Shown here: piece by piece, positions 37,377-46,622 of the stretch
How the letters are laid out: every line of letters starts with the position of its first letter
Numbering within the stretch: the stretch's first letter is position 1
The notes under the pieces: model-generated
The model's input: the letters and a program-made list of their open reading frames with translations, nothing else
Databases searched by the model: none
Told to the model about the DNA's origin: nothing
Assembly: GCA_902613995.1 (NCBI GenBank)
Contig: CACMJG010000003.1
Coordinates: forward strand, 1 to 64,000
DNA: 64,000 nucleotides
Direction: 5' to 3'
DNA from: an uncultured Alphaproteobacteria bacterium
Lineage (GTDB): Bacteria > Pseudomonadota > Alphaproteobacteria > Methylaequorales > Methylaequoraceae
Program-made: the position numbers and the translations under genes

Positions 37377-40000
37377 ACTATTATTTTTTGTAAGTTGTTT
37401 TTAAGTTTTTTAAATTTTTCATTAAGTGGAGCACCACCTTGTGAAAGATCTTTTCTTCCACCCCCACCCTTGCCACCTAAATAAGTAGTTATTTTTTTTA
37501 TTATAATAGTAGAATCAAATTTACCTAAGAGATCTTCAGTGATAGATACCACAACTGAAACTTTGTTATCTTCTTGCGAGGTTAATATTATTATTCCTGA
37601 TTTAAATTGTTTTTTTATTAAATCAGAATTATTTTTTAATTCTTTTGAATTACAATCTATGTTGTCAAAATATATCTTACATTCTTTGGCACTAATAATT
37701 TTTAGTTTTGAGTATTTAATTTCATTAGAAATTTTTGTTTTATTTGTAGAACTGTTTTTTAAATTTTTAATTTTTTCAACAACATTCTCATCGGAAGCTT
37801 TTAAAATATTTTTGATCTCAATTAAAGAATTTATTTTATCGTCAACATAATCATGTGCATCTTGACCCGTTAGAGCCTCTATCCTTCTGACACCCGAAGA
37901 AACAGAAATATCACTTAAAATTTTAAAGAAACCAATTTGACCAGTTTGCTTAACATGAGTTCCTCCACATAACTCTATTGATGTCAATATCTGCTCATTT
38001 TTAAATTTACTTTTCATGCTTACAACTCTTACTTTATTAGGGTATTTTTCGCCAAACAAAGCAATAGCGCCAGACTTAAGAGCTTTATCCAAACTCATTT
38101 GATTTATTTCAACTCCAATATTTGATCTAATTGAGTTATTAACTAAGTTCTCTATTTTCTTATGTTTTTCTGATGACAATTGCTCATTAGATGAATAGTC
38201 AAATCTAAGTTTTTTAAAACTCACTAATGAACCTTTTTGACTAACATGTTTTCCAACGACTTGTCTTAAAGATTCGTGAAGCAAATGAGTGGCAGAATGG
38301 TTATTACTAGTTTTATCTCGTTTATCTTTGTAAATTTCTAAAAAATATGATTCATTTTTTTTTAATTCGAGTAAGCATCGATTTACAAAGTGCAAGTAAA
38401 TTCCATTCTTAATTTTCTTAGTATCGGAAATTTCGGCTACAATTTGTCTTTGAGAATTTAATATATTTCCTGAATCTCCAAGTTGACCTCCAGCTTCCGC
38501 ATAAAAAGGGGTTTTGTCAAATATTAATATTACCTCCTCATTTTTTTTTGTTGAATCAACCAATACATCATTTTCAATAATATATAATAATTTTGAATTA
38601 CATGATGTCTTCTCATATCCACAAAATTGTGTACTAGAAAAATTCTTAAAAATTTCTTGATAATTTTTTTCATTATTTTTTTTTCCAATTCCAACCCATG
38701 AATTTTTTTGTAATTTTTTATGCGCTTCGACAATAGATTTGTATTTCTTAATATCTAAACTTAATTTCCTATCATTTAAAATCGACTCAGTCATATCGAC
38801 TGGAAATCCATAAGTATCATAAAGTTTAAAAGCTATTTCAGGTTTAAATTCTTTAGTTTTAATTTTTTTAATTTCTTTGTTCAATAGTTCAAGTCCTACT
38901 GATAAAGTTTCAGAAAATTTTTCCTCTTCATTCTTTAAATTATCTTTAATAAAGAATTCTGCTTTGGTTAATTCAGGATAGGTTTTTATGTATTTTTTTA
39001 TTACATCGTCCACAAGTCTGTTTAGAATTATTACATCTGGATTAAGTTTATTAACATTTAGAAGAGCTCGTCTTATTATTCTTCTCAATACATAACCTCT
39101 TCCCTCGTTAGAAGGTAAAATACCCTCAGACATCATAAAAATTATCGACTTCAAATGGTCAGAAATTATCCTGAAAGGTATCAATAAATTTTTATTTAAA
39201 TTTGTTTTAGTTTCCTCTTCTATTCTTTTGAAAACATATTCAAATAAGTCAGTATCGTAATTATTAACTTTTCCGTTTAGAACTGCCAATATTCTCTCTA
39301 ATCCCATGCCTGTGTCAACAAATTTACCTGGAAGTGTTTCTAAACTATCTCCTTTTTTTTCATATTCCATAAAAACAAGGTTCCATATCTCAACAAATCT
39401 GTCTCCATCCTGATTTTTGGAACCAGGCAAGCCTCCTTTTATGCTTTCACCGTTGTCAAAGAATATTTCGCTGCAAGGACCACAAGGTCCAGAGTCACCC
39501 ATGGACCAAAAATTATCGTTGGATGAGATTCTTATTATTTTTTCATCATTAAACCCTGAAATTTTTTTCCAAATTTTAAAAGAGAGTTCGTCTTCCTTGT
39601 ATACAGTTATGACTAATCTTTTTTCATCTATTGAATATTCTTTCGTTAATAAATCCCACGCAAGTTTTATTGCTTCTTCCTTAAAATAACCACCAAATGA
39701 AAAATTACCCAACATTTCAAAAAAAGTATGATGTCTTGGGGTTAAACCAACATTGTCGAGGTCATTATGTTTACCCCCTGCTCTCAAGCATTTTTGTATA
39801 GAAACAACATTCTTATTTTTTGGATTTTCTTCACCAGTAAACCATTTTTTAAATTGAACCATCCCAGAGTTTACAAATAGTAAAGTTGAATCATCATTAG
39901 GAATTAGAGATGATGATTCAATCTCTAAGTGTGAATTTTTTTTAAAAAAATTTAAGAATGTTTCTCTTATTTTGTTTGAATAATCATTTGAGTTTTGCAT
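37373..40000 (-). CDS. alaS: Alanyl-tRNA synthetase
   Basis: Charges tRNA-Ala. It has the class II catalytic core (VNSGMVQFKKWFTGEENP, LTPRHHTFFEMLGNFSFGGY), the tRNA-recognition part, and the editing domain with zinc ligands in NHSATHLLHESLRQVVG (about 563-579) and ELCGGTHVKQTGQIGFFK (about 670-690). The C-terminal oligomerisation domain ends with the family phrase GGKGGGGRKDLSQGGAP. At 875 aa it is complete. It lies 34 bp after recA on the same strand, an order (recA-alaS) often seen in bacteria. Confidence 0.97.
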   Translation of the reverse strand: MQNSNDYSNKIRETFLNFFKKNSHLEIESSSLIPNDDSTLLFVNSGMVQFKKWFTGEENPKNKNVVSIQKCLRAGGKHNDLDNVGLTPRHHTFFEMLGNFSFGGYFKEEAIKLAWDLLTKEYSIDEKRLVITVYKEDELSFKIWKKISGFNDEKIIRISSNDNFWSMGDSGPCGPCSEIFFDNGESIKGGLPGSKNQDGDRFVEIWNLVFMEYEKKGDSLETLPGKFVDTGMGLERILAVLNGKVNNYDTDLFEYVFKRIEEETKTNLNKNLLIPFRIISDHLKSIIFMMSEGILPSNEGRGYVLRRIIRRALLNVNKLNPDVIILNRLVDDVIKKYIKTYPELTKAEFFIKDNLKNEEEKFSETLSVGLELLNKEIKKIKTKEFKPEIAFKLYDTYGFPVDMTESILNDRKLSLDIKKYKSIVEAHKKLQKNSWVGIGKKNNEKNYQEIFKNFSSTQFCGYEKTSCNSKLLYIIENDVLVDSTKKNEEVILIFDKTPFYAEAGGQLGDSGNILNSQRQIVAEISDTKKIKNGIYLHFVNRCLLELKKNESYFLEIYKDKRDKTSNNHSATHLLHESLRQVVGKHVSQKGSLVSFKKLRFDYSSNEQLSSEKHKKIENLVNNSIRSNIGVEINQMSLDKALKSGAIALFGEKYPNKVRVVSMKSKFKNEQILTSIELCGGTHVKQTGQIGFFKILSDISVSSGVRRIEALTGQDAHDYVDDKINSLIEIKNILKASDENVVEKIKNLKNSSTNKTKISNEIKYSKLKIISAKECKIYFDNIDCNSKELKNNSDLIKKQFKSGIIILTSQEDNKVSVVVSITEDLLGKFDSTIIIKKITTYLGGKGGGGRKDLSQGGAPLNEKFKKLKNNLQKIIV

Positions 40001-40034
40001 TTTTCTAAAATGATTATAATTAAAAAGTTAGTAA

Positions 40035-41087
40035 TTAATCAACTTTCATTTCTTTATCTGGCAGATCATCTGTACTAGCGTTAACATCATCTTCTGCTTT
40101 TACAACTTGTTCTTTATTTTGTGAACGAATTGATTCCTCTATTTCAAGAGCTACTTTTGGATTTTCTTTAAGATAAATTTTTGCATTTTCTCTTCCTTGA
40201 CCGATTCTTTCACCATTATATGAATACCACGCACCTGCCTTTTCAACTAACCCGTCTTTAGTTGCTAAATCTAAGATTTCTCCATTTTTGGAAATTCCTT
40301 CACCATACATGATATCAAATTCTACAGTTTTAAATGGAGGGGCAAGTTTATTTTTAACGACTTTTACTCTTGTCTGATTTCCAACTACCTCGTCCCTATC
40401 CTTAATAGCACCAATTCTCCTGATATCCATTCTAATTGAAGCGTAAAATTTAAGAGCGTTCCCTCCTGTGGTTGTCTCTGGGTTTCCGAACATAACTCCA
40501 ATTTTTTGTCTTATTTGGTTAATAAAAATGACCAAAGCCTGAGACCTTGAAATCGATCCAGTTAATTTCCTTAAAGCTTGGCTCATTAATCTTGCATGTA
40601 ACCCCATATGAGAGTCTCCCATGTCACCCTCAATTTCAGCTCTTGGGACTAGGGCAGCAACGGAATCAACGACTAAAACATCAATTGCATTTGAATTTAC
40701 AAGGGTATCTGCAATTTCGAGCGCTTGCTCACCGTTATCTGGCTGGGAAATAAGCATCTCATCAGTGTTAACACCCAATTTTTTTGCGTATACTGGATCC
40801 AATGCGTGTTCAGCATCGACAAATGCACATGTCCCACCTTTTTTTTGAGCTTCGGCAATAACATGAAGTGCTAGTGTTGTCTTACCGGAACTCTCGGGAC
40901 CGTATATTTCAACTATTCTACCTTTTGGTAATCCTCCGATGCCCAATGCTACGTCAAGACTTAGTGAACCTGAAGATATTGCGTCAATTTCGACTACTTC
41001 TCTTTCTCCTAATTTCATGACAGAGCCTTTACCGAAGTTTCTCTCTATCTGACTGATGGTGGATTCTAATGTTTTTAATTTATCCAT
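40035..41087 (-). CDS. recA: DNA recombinase RecA
   Basis: Forms ATP-dependent filaments on single-stranded DNA, drives strand exchange and triggers LexA self-cleavage. The Walker A motif GPESSGKTT is at residues 63-71. Further landmarks are [20 protein letters not shown] (loop L1/L2 region) and [20 protein letters not shown]. 350 aa, normal, with an acidic C-terminal tail. A LexA box lies 5 nt before the ATG and there is no clear Shine-Dalgarno sequence. No recX follows. Confidence 0.98.
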   Translation of the reverse strand: MDKLKTLESTISQIERNFGKGSVMKLGEREVVEIDAISSGSLSLDVALGIGGLPKGRIVEIYGPESSGKTTLALHVIAEAQKKGGTCAFVDAEHALDPVYAKKLGVNTDEMLISQPDNGEQALEIADTLVNSNAIDVLVVDSVAALVPRAEIEGDMGDSHMGLHARLMSQALRKLTGSISRSQALVIFINQIRQKIGVMFGNPETTTGGNALKFYASIRMDIRRIGAIKDRDEVVGNQTRVKVVKNKLAPPFKTVEFDIMYGEGISKNGEILDLATKDGLVEKAGAWYSYNGERIGQGRENAKIYLKENPKVALEIEESIRSQNKEQVVKAEDDVNASTDDLPDKEMKVD

Positions 41088-41091
41088 AAAT

Positions 41092-41106
41092 GTTCTATAA
41101 ATGTTC
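41092..41106 (-). promoter_or_regulatory. LexA (SOS) box in front of recA
   Basis: The sequence is GTTC-N7-GTTC (plus strand) with spacer TATAAAT, the alphaproteobacterial LexA operator form. It ends 5 nt before the recA ATG, so bound LexA would cover the transcription start and ribosome-binding region. Confidence 0.85.
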
Positions 41107-41151
41107 TTTTTATATAATGTATCATTAAAAATGATTATAGCAATAGATTAA

Positions 41152-41580
41152 TTAATATTCTTTCTCTTTATAAATCTTTTCTGATTTTTCATGAGATTCC
41201 TGTGCCTCTAATGACAATGTTGCTATTGGTCTAGCTATCAGTCTTTTTAAAGATATAGGTTGATTGGTTTCTTCACAATAACCATAGGTTCCATCCTCAA
41301 TCTTTCTGAGTGCTTTATTTATTTTACTTATTAATTTGCGCTCTCTATCTCTTGTTCTTAGCTCTAAACTTCTCTCTGACTCAATTGAAGCTCTGTCAGC
41401 ATTATCGGGTTTATTAGAGGATTCTTCTTTCAGATTATTTATTGTTAGAGATGAACCTTGGAGAAGGTCATCTTTCCAATCACTCAGTAACTGTTTAAAA
41501 TATTTTAACTGCTTTGCACACATGAATTTTTCTTTTTCAGTTGGAGTGTAAGAACCGTTAATTTTTTTTTTTACAACCAT
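41152..41580 (-). CDS. dksA: DksA-type RNA polymerase-binding regulator
   Basis: DksA binds in the secondary channel of RNA polymerase and, with ppGpp, adjusts transcription of rRNA and amino-acid genes. Landmarks are the coiled-coil region with DNADRASIESERSLELRTRD (about 58-77) and then YGYCEETNQPISLKRLIARP and TLSLEAQESHEKSEK (about 97-135). Only one of the four zinc-finger Cys is present; this is the normal state for the alphaproteobacterial DksA form and does not imply decay. 142 aa is the usual length. Confidence 0.93.
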   Translation of the reverse strand: MVVKKKINGSYTPTEKEKFMCAKQLKYFKQLLSDWKDDLLQGSSLTINNLKEESSNKPDNADRASIESERSLELRTRDRERKLISKINKALRKIEDGTYGYCEETNQPISLKRLIARPIATLSLEAQESHEKSEKIYKEKEY

Positions 41581-41626
41581 ATTTCAACATTATAATTTAT
41601 TGCACTATAATTATATTCGAAAAAAA

Positions 41627-42139
41627 ATGAATCAAGAAAAATTTAAAAAAATTAATAAAGCATGTTTTTTAGATAGAGATGGAGTCTTAAATGAGGACGT
41701 AGGTTATCTGCACAAAAGTGAGGATTTTAAATGGATTGATGGAGCTGTAGAGGCTATAAAATTATTAAAAAAAAATAATTTTCTTGTGATTGTAATAACT
41801 AATCAATCTGGAATTAGTCGAGGCTATTTCACTGCTAAAGATGTCACAAACCTGCATGAATGGATGAATAAAATCCTAAAAAAAGAAGGTATTCAAATTA
41901 ATGATTTTTTTTTTTCTGAAGATTTACCAAACAACAACCCTGAATCAAGAAGAAAACCTTCACCTAAAATGATAAACGAAGCAGTTGAAAAATATAACTT
42001 AGATAAGACAAGATGTTTTATGGTTGGAGACAAAAAAACTGATTTAATTGCAGCAAAGAATGCCTCAATCAAAGGGTTTTTGTTTGAAGGGGGCAATTTG
42101 TCAGTAAAAATTAGTAAAATTTTGAAAGATCATCTATAG
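41627..42139 (+). CDS. HAD-IIIA phosphatase, GmhB-like without zinc site
   Basis: A 170 aa HAD phosphatase started at ATG 41627 (an in-frame TTG lies nine codons earlier). Motif I is ACFLDRDGVLNEDVGYLH, motif II VIVITNQSGISRGYF, and motif IV MVGDKKTDLIAAKNASIKGF, all as in D-glycero-D-manno-heptose-1,7-bisphosphate 7-phosphatase and histidinol-phosphatase. The Cys/His zinc loop of classic GmhB is replaced by SEDLPNNNPESRRKPSP, which has no Cys. It could act in heptose supply for LPS or on another sugar phosphate. It stands apart from other glycan genes and is divergent from dksA. Confidence 0.8.
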   Translation: MNQEKFKKINKACFLDRDGVLNEDVGYLHKSEDFKWIDGAVEAIKLLKKNNFLVIVITNQSGISRGYFTAKDVTNLHEWMNKILKKEGIQINDFFFSEDLPNNNPESRRKPSPKMINEAVEKYNLDKTRCFMVGDKKTDLIAAKNASIKGFLFEGGNLSVKISKILKDHL

Positions 42140-42188
42140 TATTTCTAGAAAATCGATATATATATTATATATAATTGATATACTTACA

Positions 42189-43853
42189 ATGTTAGACATT
42201 AAAAACAAAAATTTTTATCCAAAAGGAAGAGACTCAAAAGATTCAGATATTGCTGAAATAAAAGATTTAATAGATCATCTACCTTTAAAAAGAGATATGC
42301 TAATTGAATATCTTCATTTGATACAAGATAAGTATAATCAAATCCGCAAAAAACATCTTGCTGCTTTAGCTAACCTCCTAAAAATACCAATGGCTGAAGC
42401 ATTTGAGGTTGCCACATTCTATGCGCACTTTGATGTTATTGATGATGAAGATGAATCGCTACCACCTACGACAATAAGAGTATGCGATAGCTTAACATGT
42501 GAATTGTTCGGGTCTAATGATCTGATGAAAAAGTTAGAATCAACATTAGATAAAAAGAAAGTAAGAGTTGTAAGAGCACCATGTATGGGCTTATGTGACA
42601 AGGCGCCCGCCTGTGAAGTTGGTCATAATCACCTTGAAAAATTCTCTCTAAATGACGTAAAAAATGCGTTGTCAAAAAATGAAGTTCATCCTAAAGAAGT
42701 AGGAGGAATCGACTTTAGCACTTATACTCAAGATGACGGTTATAAAACTTTATTAAAATGCTATGAGGGAAAATTAAGTGTAGATGAAGTTATAGACGAG
42801 TTAAACAAATCTGGTTTAAAAGGTATGGGAGGAGCTGGTTTCCCCTCTGGACAAAAATGGAAATTTGTCAGAATGGAAAAAGGGCCAAGACTTATGACAA
42901 TAAATGGGGATGAGGGAGAACCAGGAACTTTTAAAGATAAATTGTATCTAGAAACAAATATGCACAAATTTTTTGAGGGAATGTTGATAGCAGCTTGGGC
43001 TGTAGAAGCAAAAAAAATATATATTTACATGCGAGACGAATACCCTGGTATTATAAAAAAAATGAAAAATGAGTTAACAAAACTAGAAAATAGTAAAATA
43101 CTAAGGGAAGATACAAAAATCTATGTCAGAAGAGGTGCTGGTGCTTACATTTGTGGCGAAGAATCTGCTATGATTGAATCTATTGAGGGTAAAAGAGGTC
43201 TTCCAAGGCATAAACCACCATTTGTTTCAAAAGTAGGTCTTTTTGGTAAACCTACACTTAACCACAATATTGAAACTGTATATTGGGTTAGAGATATTCT
43301 TGAGAAAGGTCATAAGTGGTATAGCAATCAAGGTAAGAAAGGTCACAAGGGGCCACACAGTTATTCAGTATCGGGTAGAGTGAAAAATCCTGGTGTCAAA
43401 TTAGCACCAGCAGGAATAACGATGAATGAATTACTAAATGAATATTGCGGAGGAATGCAAGACGGTCACAATTTTTTTGGATATCTTCCAGGCGGTGCCT
43501 CAGGTGGAATTCTTCCAGCAGAAAAAGCAGATATTCCACTTGACTTTGGTTCTTTAGAAAAACATGGTTGCTTTATAGGGTCAGGAGCAATTGTTGTCTT
43601 TTCACATAAAGACAGCATCAAAAATGTTGTTTTAAACTTATTAAAATTTTTCAATGACGAAAGCTGCGGTCAATGCACCCCTTGCAGAGTAGGAACTGAA
43701 AAAGCTGTAAAGTTACTTGAAAAGAATATCTGGGATGAAAAGTTACTAAGAGAACTTGTTGACACAATGAGTGAGGCCTCAATTTGCGGATTAGGTCAAG
43801 CTGCAGGCAACCCAATAACTTGTTCTTTAAATTATTTCAAAGACAGAATATAG
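42189..43853 (+). CDS. fdsB: NAD-dependent formate dehydrogenase, beta subunit (NuoE-NuoF fusion)
   Basis: Carries electrons from the FdsA active site to NAD+. The N-terminal NuoE-like domain (about 1-155) has [2Fe-2S] ligands in CDSLTC and CMGLC. The NuoF-like domain (about 180-554) has GMGGAGFPSGQKWKFV (NADH/FMN site), GAGAYICGEESAMIESIEG and the [4Fe-4S] motif ESCGQCTPCRVGT with a distant Cys in ASICGLG. In several bacteria these are two genes (fdsG and fdsB); here they are fused. No fdsD gene is nearby. It is followed after 6 bp by fdsA. Confidence 0.92.
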   Translation: MLDIKNKNFYPKGRDSKDSDIAEIKDLIDHLPLKRDMLIEYLHLIQDKYNQIRKKHLAALANLLKIPMAEAFEVATFYAHFDVIDDEDESLPPTTIRVCDSLTCELFGSNDLMKKLESTLDKKKVRVVRAPCMGLCDKAPACEVGHNHLEKFSLNDVKNALSKNEVHPKEVGGIDFSTYTQDDGYKTLLKCYEGKLSVDEVIDELNKSGLKGMGGAGFPSGQKWKFVRMEKGPRLMTINGDEGEPGTFKDKLYLETNMHKFFEGMLIAAWAVEAKKIYIYMRDEYPGIIKKMKNELTKLENSKILREDTKIYVRRGAGAYICGEESAMIESIEGKRGLPRHKPPFVSKVGLFGKPTLNHNIETVYWVRDILEKGHKWYSNQGKKGHKGPHSYSVSGRVKNPGVKLAPAGITMNELLNEYCGGMQDGHNFFGYLPGGASGGILPAEKADIPLDFGSLEKHGCFIGSGAIVVFSHKDSIKNVVLNLLKFFNDESCGQCTPCRVGTEKAVKLLEKNIWDEKLLRELVDTMSEASICGLGQAAGNPITCSLNYFKDRI

Positions 43854-43859
43854 TATATT

Positions 43860-46616
43860 ATGGTTGAATTTTTTCTTAACAATAAAAAAGTAGTCGCTAA
43901 AGATGACGAAACAATTTGGGCCGTTGCCAAAAGAGAGGGCATAACACTTCCCCACCTTTGTTTTGCAGATAAACCTGGATACAGAGCCGATGGTAATTGC
44001 AGAGCATGCATGGTCTCTATTGAGGGGGAGAGAGTTCTGGCCGCTTCTTGCATAAGGAAACCAACGGAAGGTATGAAGGTTCTTACAAACGATGAAAGAT
44101 CCATCAAGTCCAGAAAAATGGTTTTAGAACTATTAGTTACAGATCAACCAGATAGAGAGACTTCTCATGACCCCGACTCACATTTCTGGAAAATTGCTTC
44201 AGATATAGATGTTGAAAAAAGTAGATTTGAAAAAAGAGAGAAAAAAATAGTTCCTTGTGAAGACTCATCACACGTTGCGATGTCAGTAAATCTTGATGCT
44301 TGTATCCATTGTAATCTATGTGTAAGAGCATGTAGAGAAGTTCAAGTGAACGATGTTATTGGAATGGGTAACAGAGGGCATCATTCAAAAGTGGTTTTCG
44401 ACTTTAATGATCCAATGGGTGATTCATCTTGTGTAAGTTGTGGAGAATGTGTTCAAGCATGTCCAACTGGCGCATTAATGGAATCTAATTTATTAGATGA
44501 TAATGGAACCAAAAATGCTAAACCCGACAGAAAAGTTGACTCTTTATGTCCATACTGTGGAGTTGGTTGTCAATTAACATACAATATTCAAAATGAAAAA
44601 ATTATATCTGTTGACGGAAGAGACGGTCCTGCAAATAAGAATAGGCTGTGCGTTAAAGGAAGATTTGGTTTTGATTATATTCACAACCCTGAAAGACTAA
44701 CAGTGCCCTTAATTAGAAAATCAGACAAACCAAAAGATCCATTAGAAAAAATCGATCCACTAAATCCATTGACTCATTTTAGAGAAGCTTCATGGGATGA
44801 GGCTCTCGATTTAGCTGCTCGTAAACTTAAAGAAATATTAAATAGTTCTGGAGACAAATCCCTTGCTGGTTTTGGTTGTGCTAAAGGTTCAAATGAGGAA
44901 GCTTATTTATTCCAAAAGTTAATAAGAACAGGTTTTAAAAATAATAATGTCGATCATTGTACAAGAATGTGTCATGCGTCTTCCGTTGCTGCTCTTATGG
45001 AAACAATTGGATCAGGAGCAGTTACAGCTCCAGTTTCAGAAATTCAAAATGCAGATGTTGCCATTGTTATTGGAGCAAGACCGACGCAAAATCATCCAGT
45101 AGCTGCTACATTTATTAAAAATGCCGTAAAAAAAAATGGATTGAAACTAATTATAATGGATCCAAGAAAACAAGACTTATCTAGAATATCTGAGAAAAGC
45201 TTGCAATTCACTCCAGGTGCTGATGTAGCGTTGTTAAATGCAATGATTAACACAATTATTGAAGAAGGTCTCGTAGATAGACAGTACATTGAAAAAAACA
45301 CAGAAGGTTATAAAGATCTTAAAGAACATATCAAAGATTTTACACCTGAGGAGATGTCAGATATTTGTGGAATTTCTCCTTCAGAGATAAGAGAAACTGC
45401 CAGATTATTTGCTAACGCTAAATCCGCAATGATCTTTTGGGGTATGGGAATCTCTCAACATATTCACGGTACAGACAACTCAAGATGTTTAATTTCACTT
45501 GCAATGATTACAGGAAACATTGGAAGAAAGGGAACTGGACTTCACCCTCTTCGTGGGCAAAATAATGTTCAAGGTGCGTCTGATGTAGGTTTGATACCAA
45601 TGGTTTTTCCTGATTATCAACCAATATCAGACAGCAAAAATCTTAAATTTTTTGAAAATTATTGGCAAACAAAACTTGATCCCAACCCAGGCTTGACTGT
45701 GGTTGAAATCATGGAATCTATATATAATAAAAGCATCAAAGGGCTTTATGTTATGGGAGAAAATCCCGCCATGTCCGATCCAAATGCTAATCACGCAAGA
45801 GAAGCATTAGCTAGGCTTGAAATTCTCATTGTCCAAGATATCTTCTTAACAGAAACAGCATATCTTGCTGATATTGTTTTACCTGCATCAGCTTTTCCTG
45901 AAAAAACTGGGACTTTTACAAACACGGATAGACGAGTTCAGTTAGCAAAAAAAGCGGTTAACCCTCCTGGAAAAGCAAAACAAGACCTTTGGATAATACA
46001 AGAATTAGCCAAAAGAATGGGATTAAATTGGAATTATAATGGTCCAGATGAGGTATATGACGAACTTAGCAAATGTATGGAATCTATGAAAAACATTACT
46101 TGGGAAAGATTAGTCAAAGATGGTGCCGTAACTTATCCTTGTGATGATGAGAACAAACCAGGAAATGAGGTGATCTTTGGAGAAGGTTTTCCGACAAATA
46201 ACAAAAAAGGAAAGCTTGTTCCTGCTAAACTTATTTCTCCTGATGAGAAACCTGACGAAAAATACCCGCTTGTACTTACAACTGGAAGGTTACTTGAGCA
46301 TTGGCATACAGGCTCAATGACTTCTAGATCCAAGGTTTTGAACACAATAGAGCCACAACCATATGTTCATCTTTCAAAAAATGAAATGAAAAAAAATAAT
46401 TTTTCACAAGATGAACAAGTTCAATTGTCAACAAGGAGAGGCAAGGTAAGTGTCAAAGTTAGGTTTGATAAAATGATCCCAGATGGAATGGTTTTCATGC
46501 CGTTTTGTTTTGAAAATGCTCCAGCCAATTTGTTGACCAATCAGGCATTGGATCCAGACGGTAAAATCCCAGAACTAAAGTATTGCGCAGCAAAAATTGA
46601 AAAGTTAACAGCTTAG
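43860..46616 (+). CDS. fdsA: NAD-dependent formate dehydrogenase, alpha (molybdopterin) subunit
   Basis: Oxidises formate to CO2. The 918 aa protein has an N-terminal [2Fe-2S] domain (LCFADKPGYRADGNCRACM, about 35-53), two [4Fe-4S] motifs (CIHCNLCVRAC about 148-158; CVSCGECVQACPTGAL about 191-206), a further cluster motif CPYCGVGCQLTYN (about 230) and the bis-MGD domain. The Mo-ligating residue is a Cys in TRMCHASSVAAL (near 371), so no selenocysteine is needed. The C-terminus has RLLEHWHTGSMTSRS and FENAPANLLTN, typical of cytoplasmic Fds enzymes. It has no Tat signal. Confidence 0.95.
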   Translation: MVEFFLNNKKVVAKDDETIWAVAKREGITLPHLCFADKPGYRADGNCRACMVSIEGERVLAASCIRKPTEGMKVLTNDERSIKSRKMVLELLVTDQPDRETSHDPDSHFWKIASDIDVEKSRFEKREKKIVPCEDSSHVAMSVNLDACIHCNLCVRACREVQVNDVIGMGNRGHHSKVVFDFNDPMGDSSCVSCGECVQACPTGALMESNLLDDNGTKNAKPDRKVDSLCPYCGVGCQLTYNIQNEKIISVDGRDGPANKNRLCVKGRFGFDYIHNPERLTVPLIRKSDKPKDPLEKIDPLNPLTHFREASWDEALDLAARKLKEILNSSGDKSLAGFGCAKGSNEEAYLFQKLIRTGFKNNNVDHCTRMCHASSVAALMETIGSGAVTAPVSEIQNADVAIVIGARPTQNHPVAATFIKNAVKKNGLKLIIMDPRKQDLSRISEKSLQFTPGADVALLNAMINTIIEEGLVDRQYIEKNTEGYKDLKEHIKDFTPEEMSDICGISPSEIRETARLFANAKSAMIFWGMGISQHIHGTDNSRCLISLAMITGNIGRKGTGLHPLRGQNNVQGASDVGLIPMVFPDYQPISDSKNLKFFENYWQTKLDPNPGLTVVEIMESIYNKSIKGLYVMGENPAMSDPNANHAREALARLEILIVQDIFLTETAYLADIVLPASAFPEKTGTFTNTDRRVQLAKKAVNPPGKAKQDLWIIQELAKRMGLNWNYNGPDEVYDELSKCMESMKNITWERLVKDGAVTYPCDDENKPGNEVIFGEGFPTNNKKGKLVPAKLISPDEKPDEKYPLVLTTGRLLEHWHTGSMTSRSKVLNTIEPQPYVHLSKNEMKKNNFSQDEQVQLSTRRGKVSVKVRFDKMIPDGMVFMPFCFENAPANLLTNQALDPDGKIPELKYCAAKIEKLTA

Positions 46617-46622
46617 TCGAAG

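Noticed and set aside
41152-41580. DksA with missing zinc cysteines read as a damaged gene.
   Set aside because: Alphaproteobacterial DksA proteins commonly lack them; the rest of the protein is well conserved.
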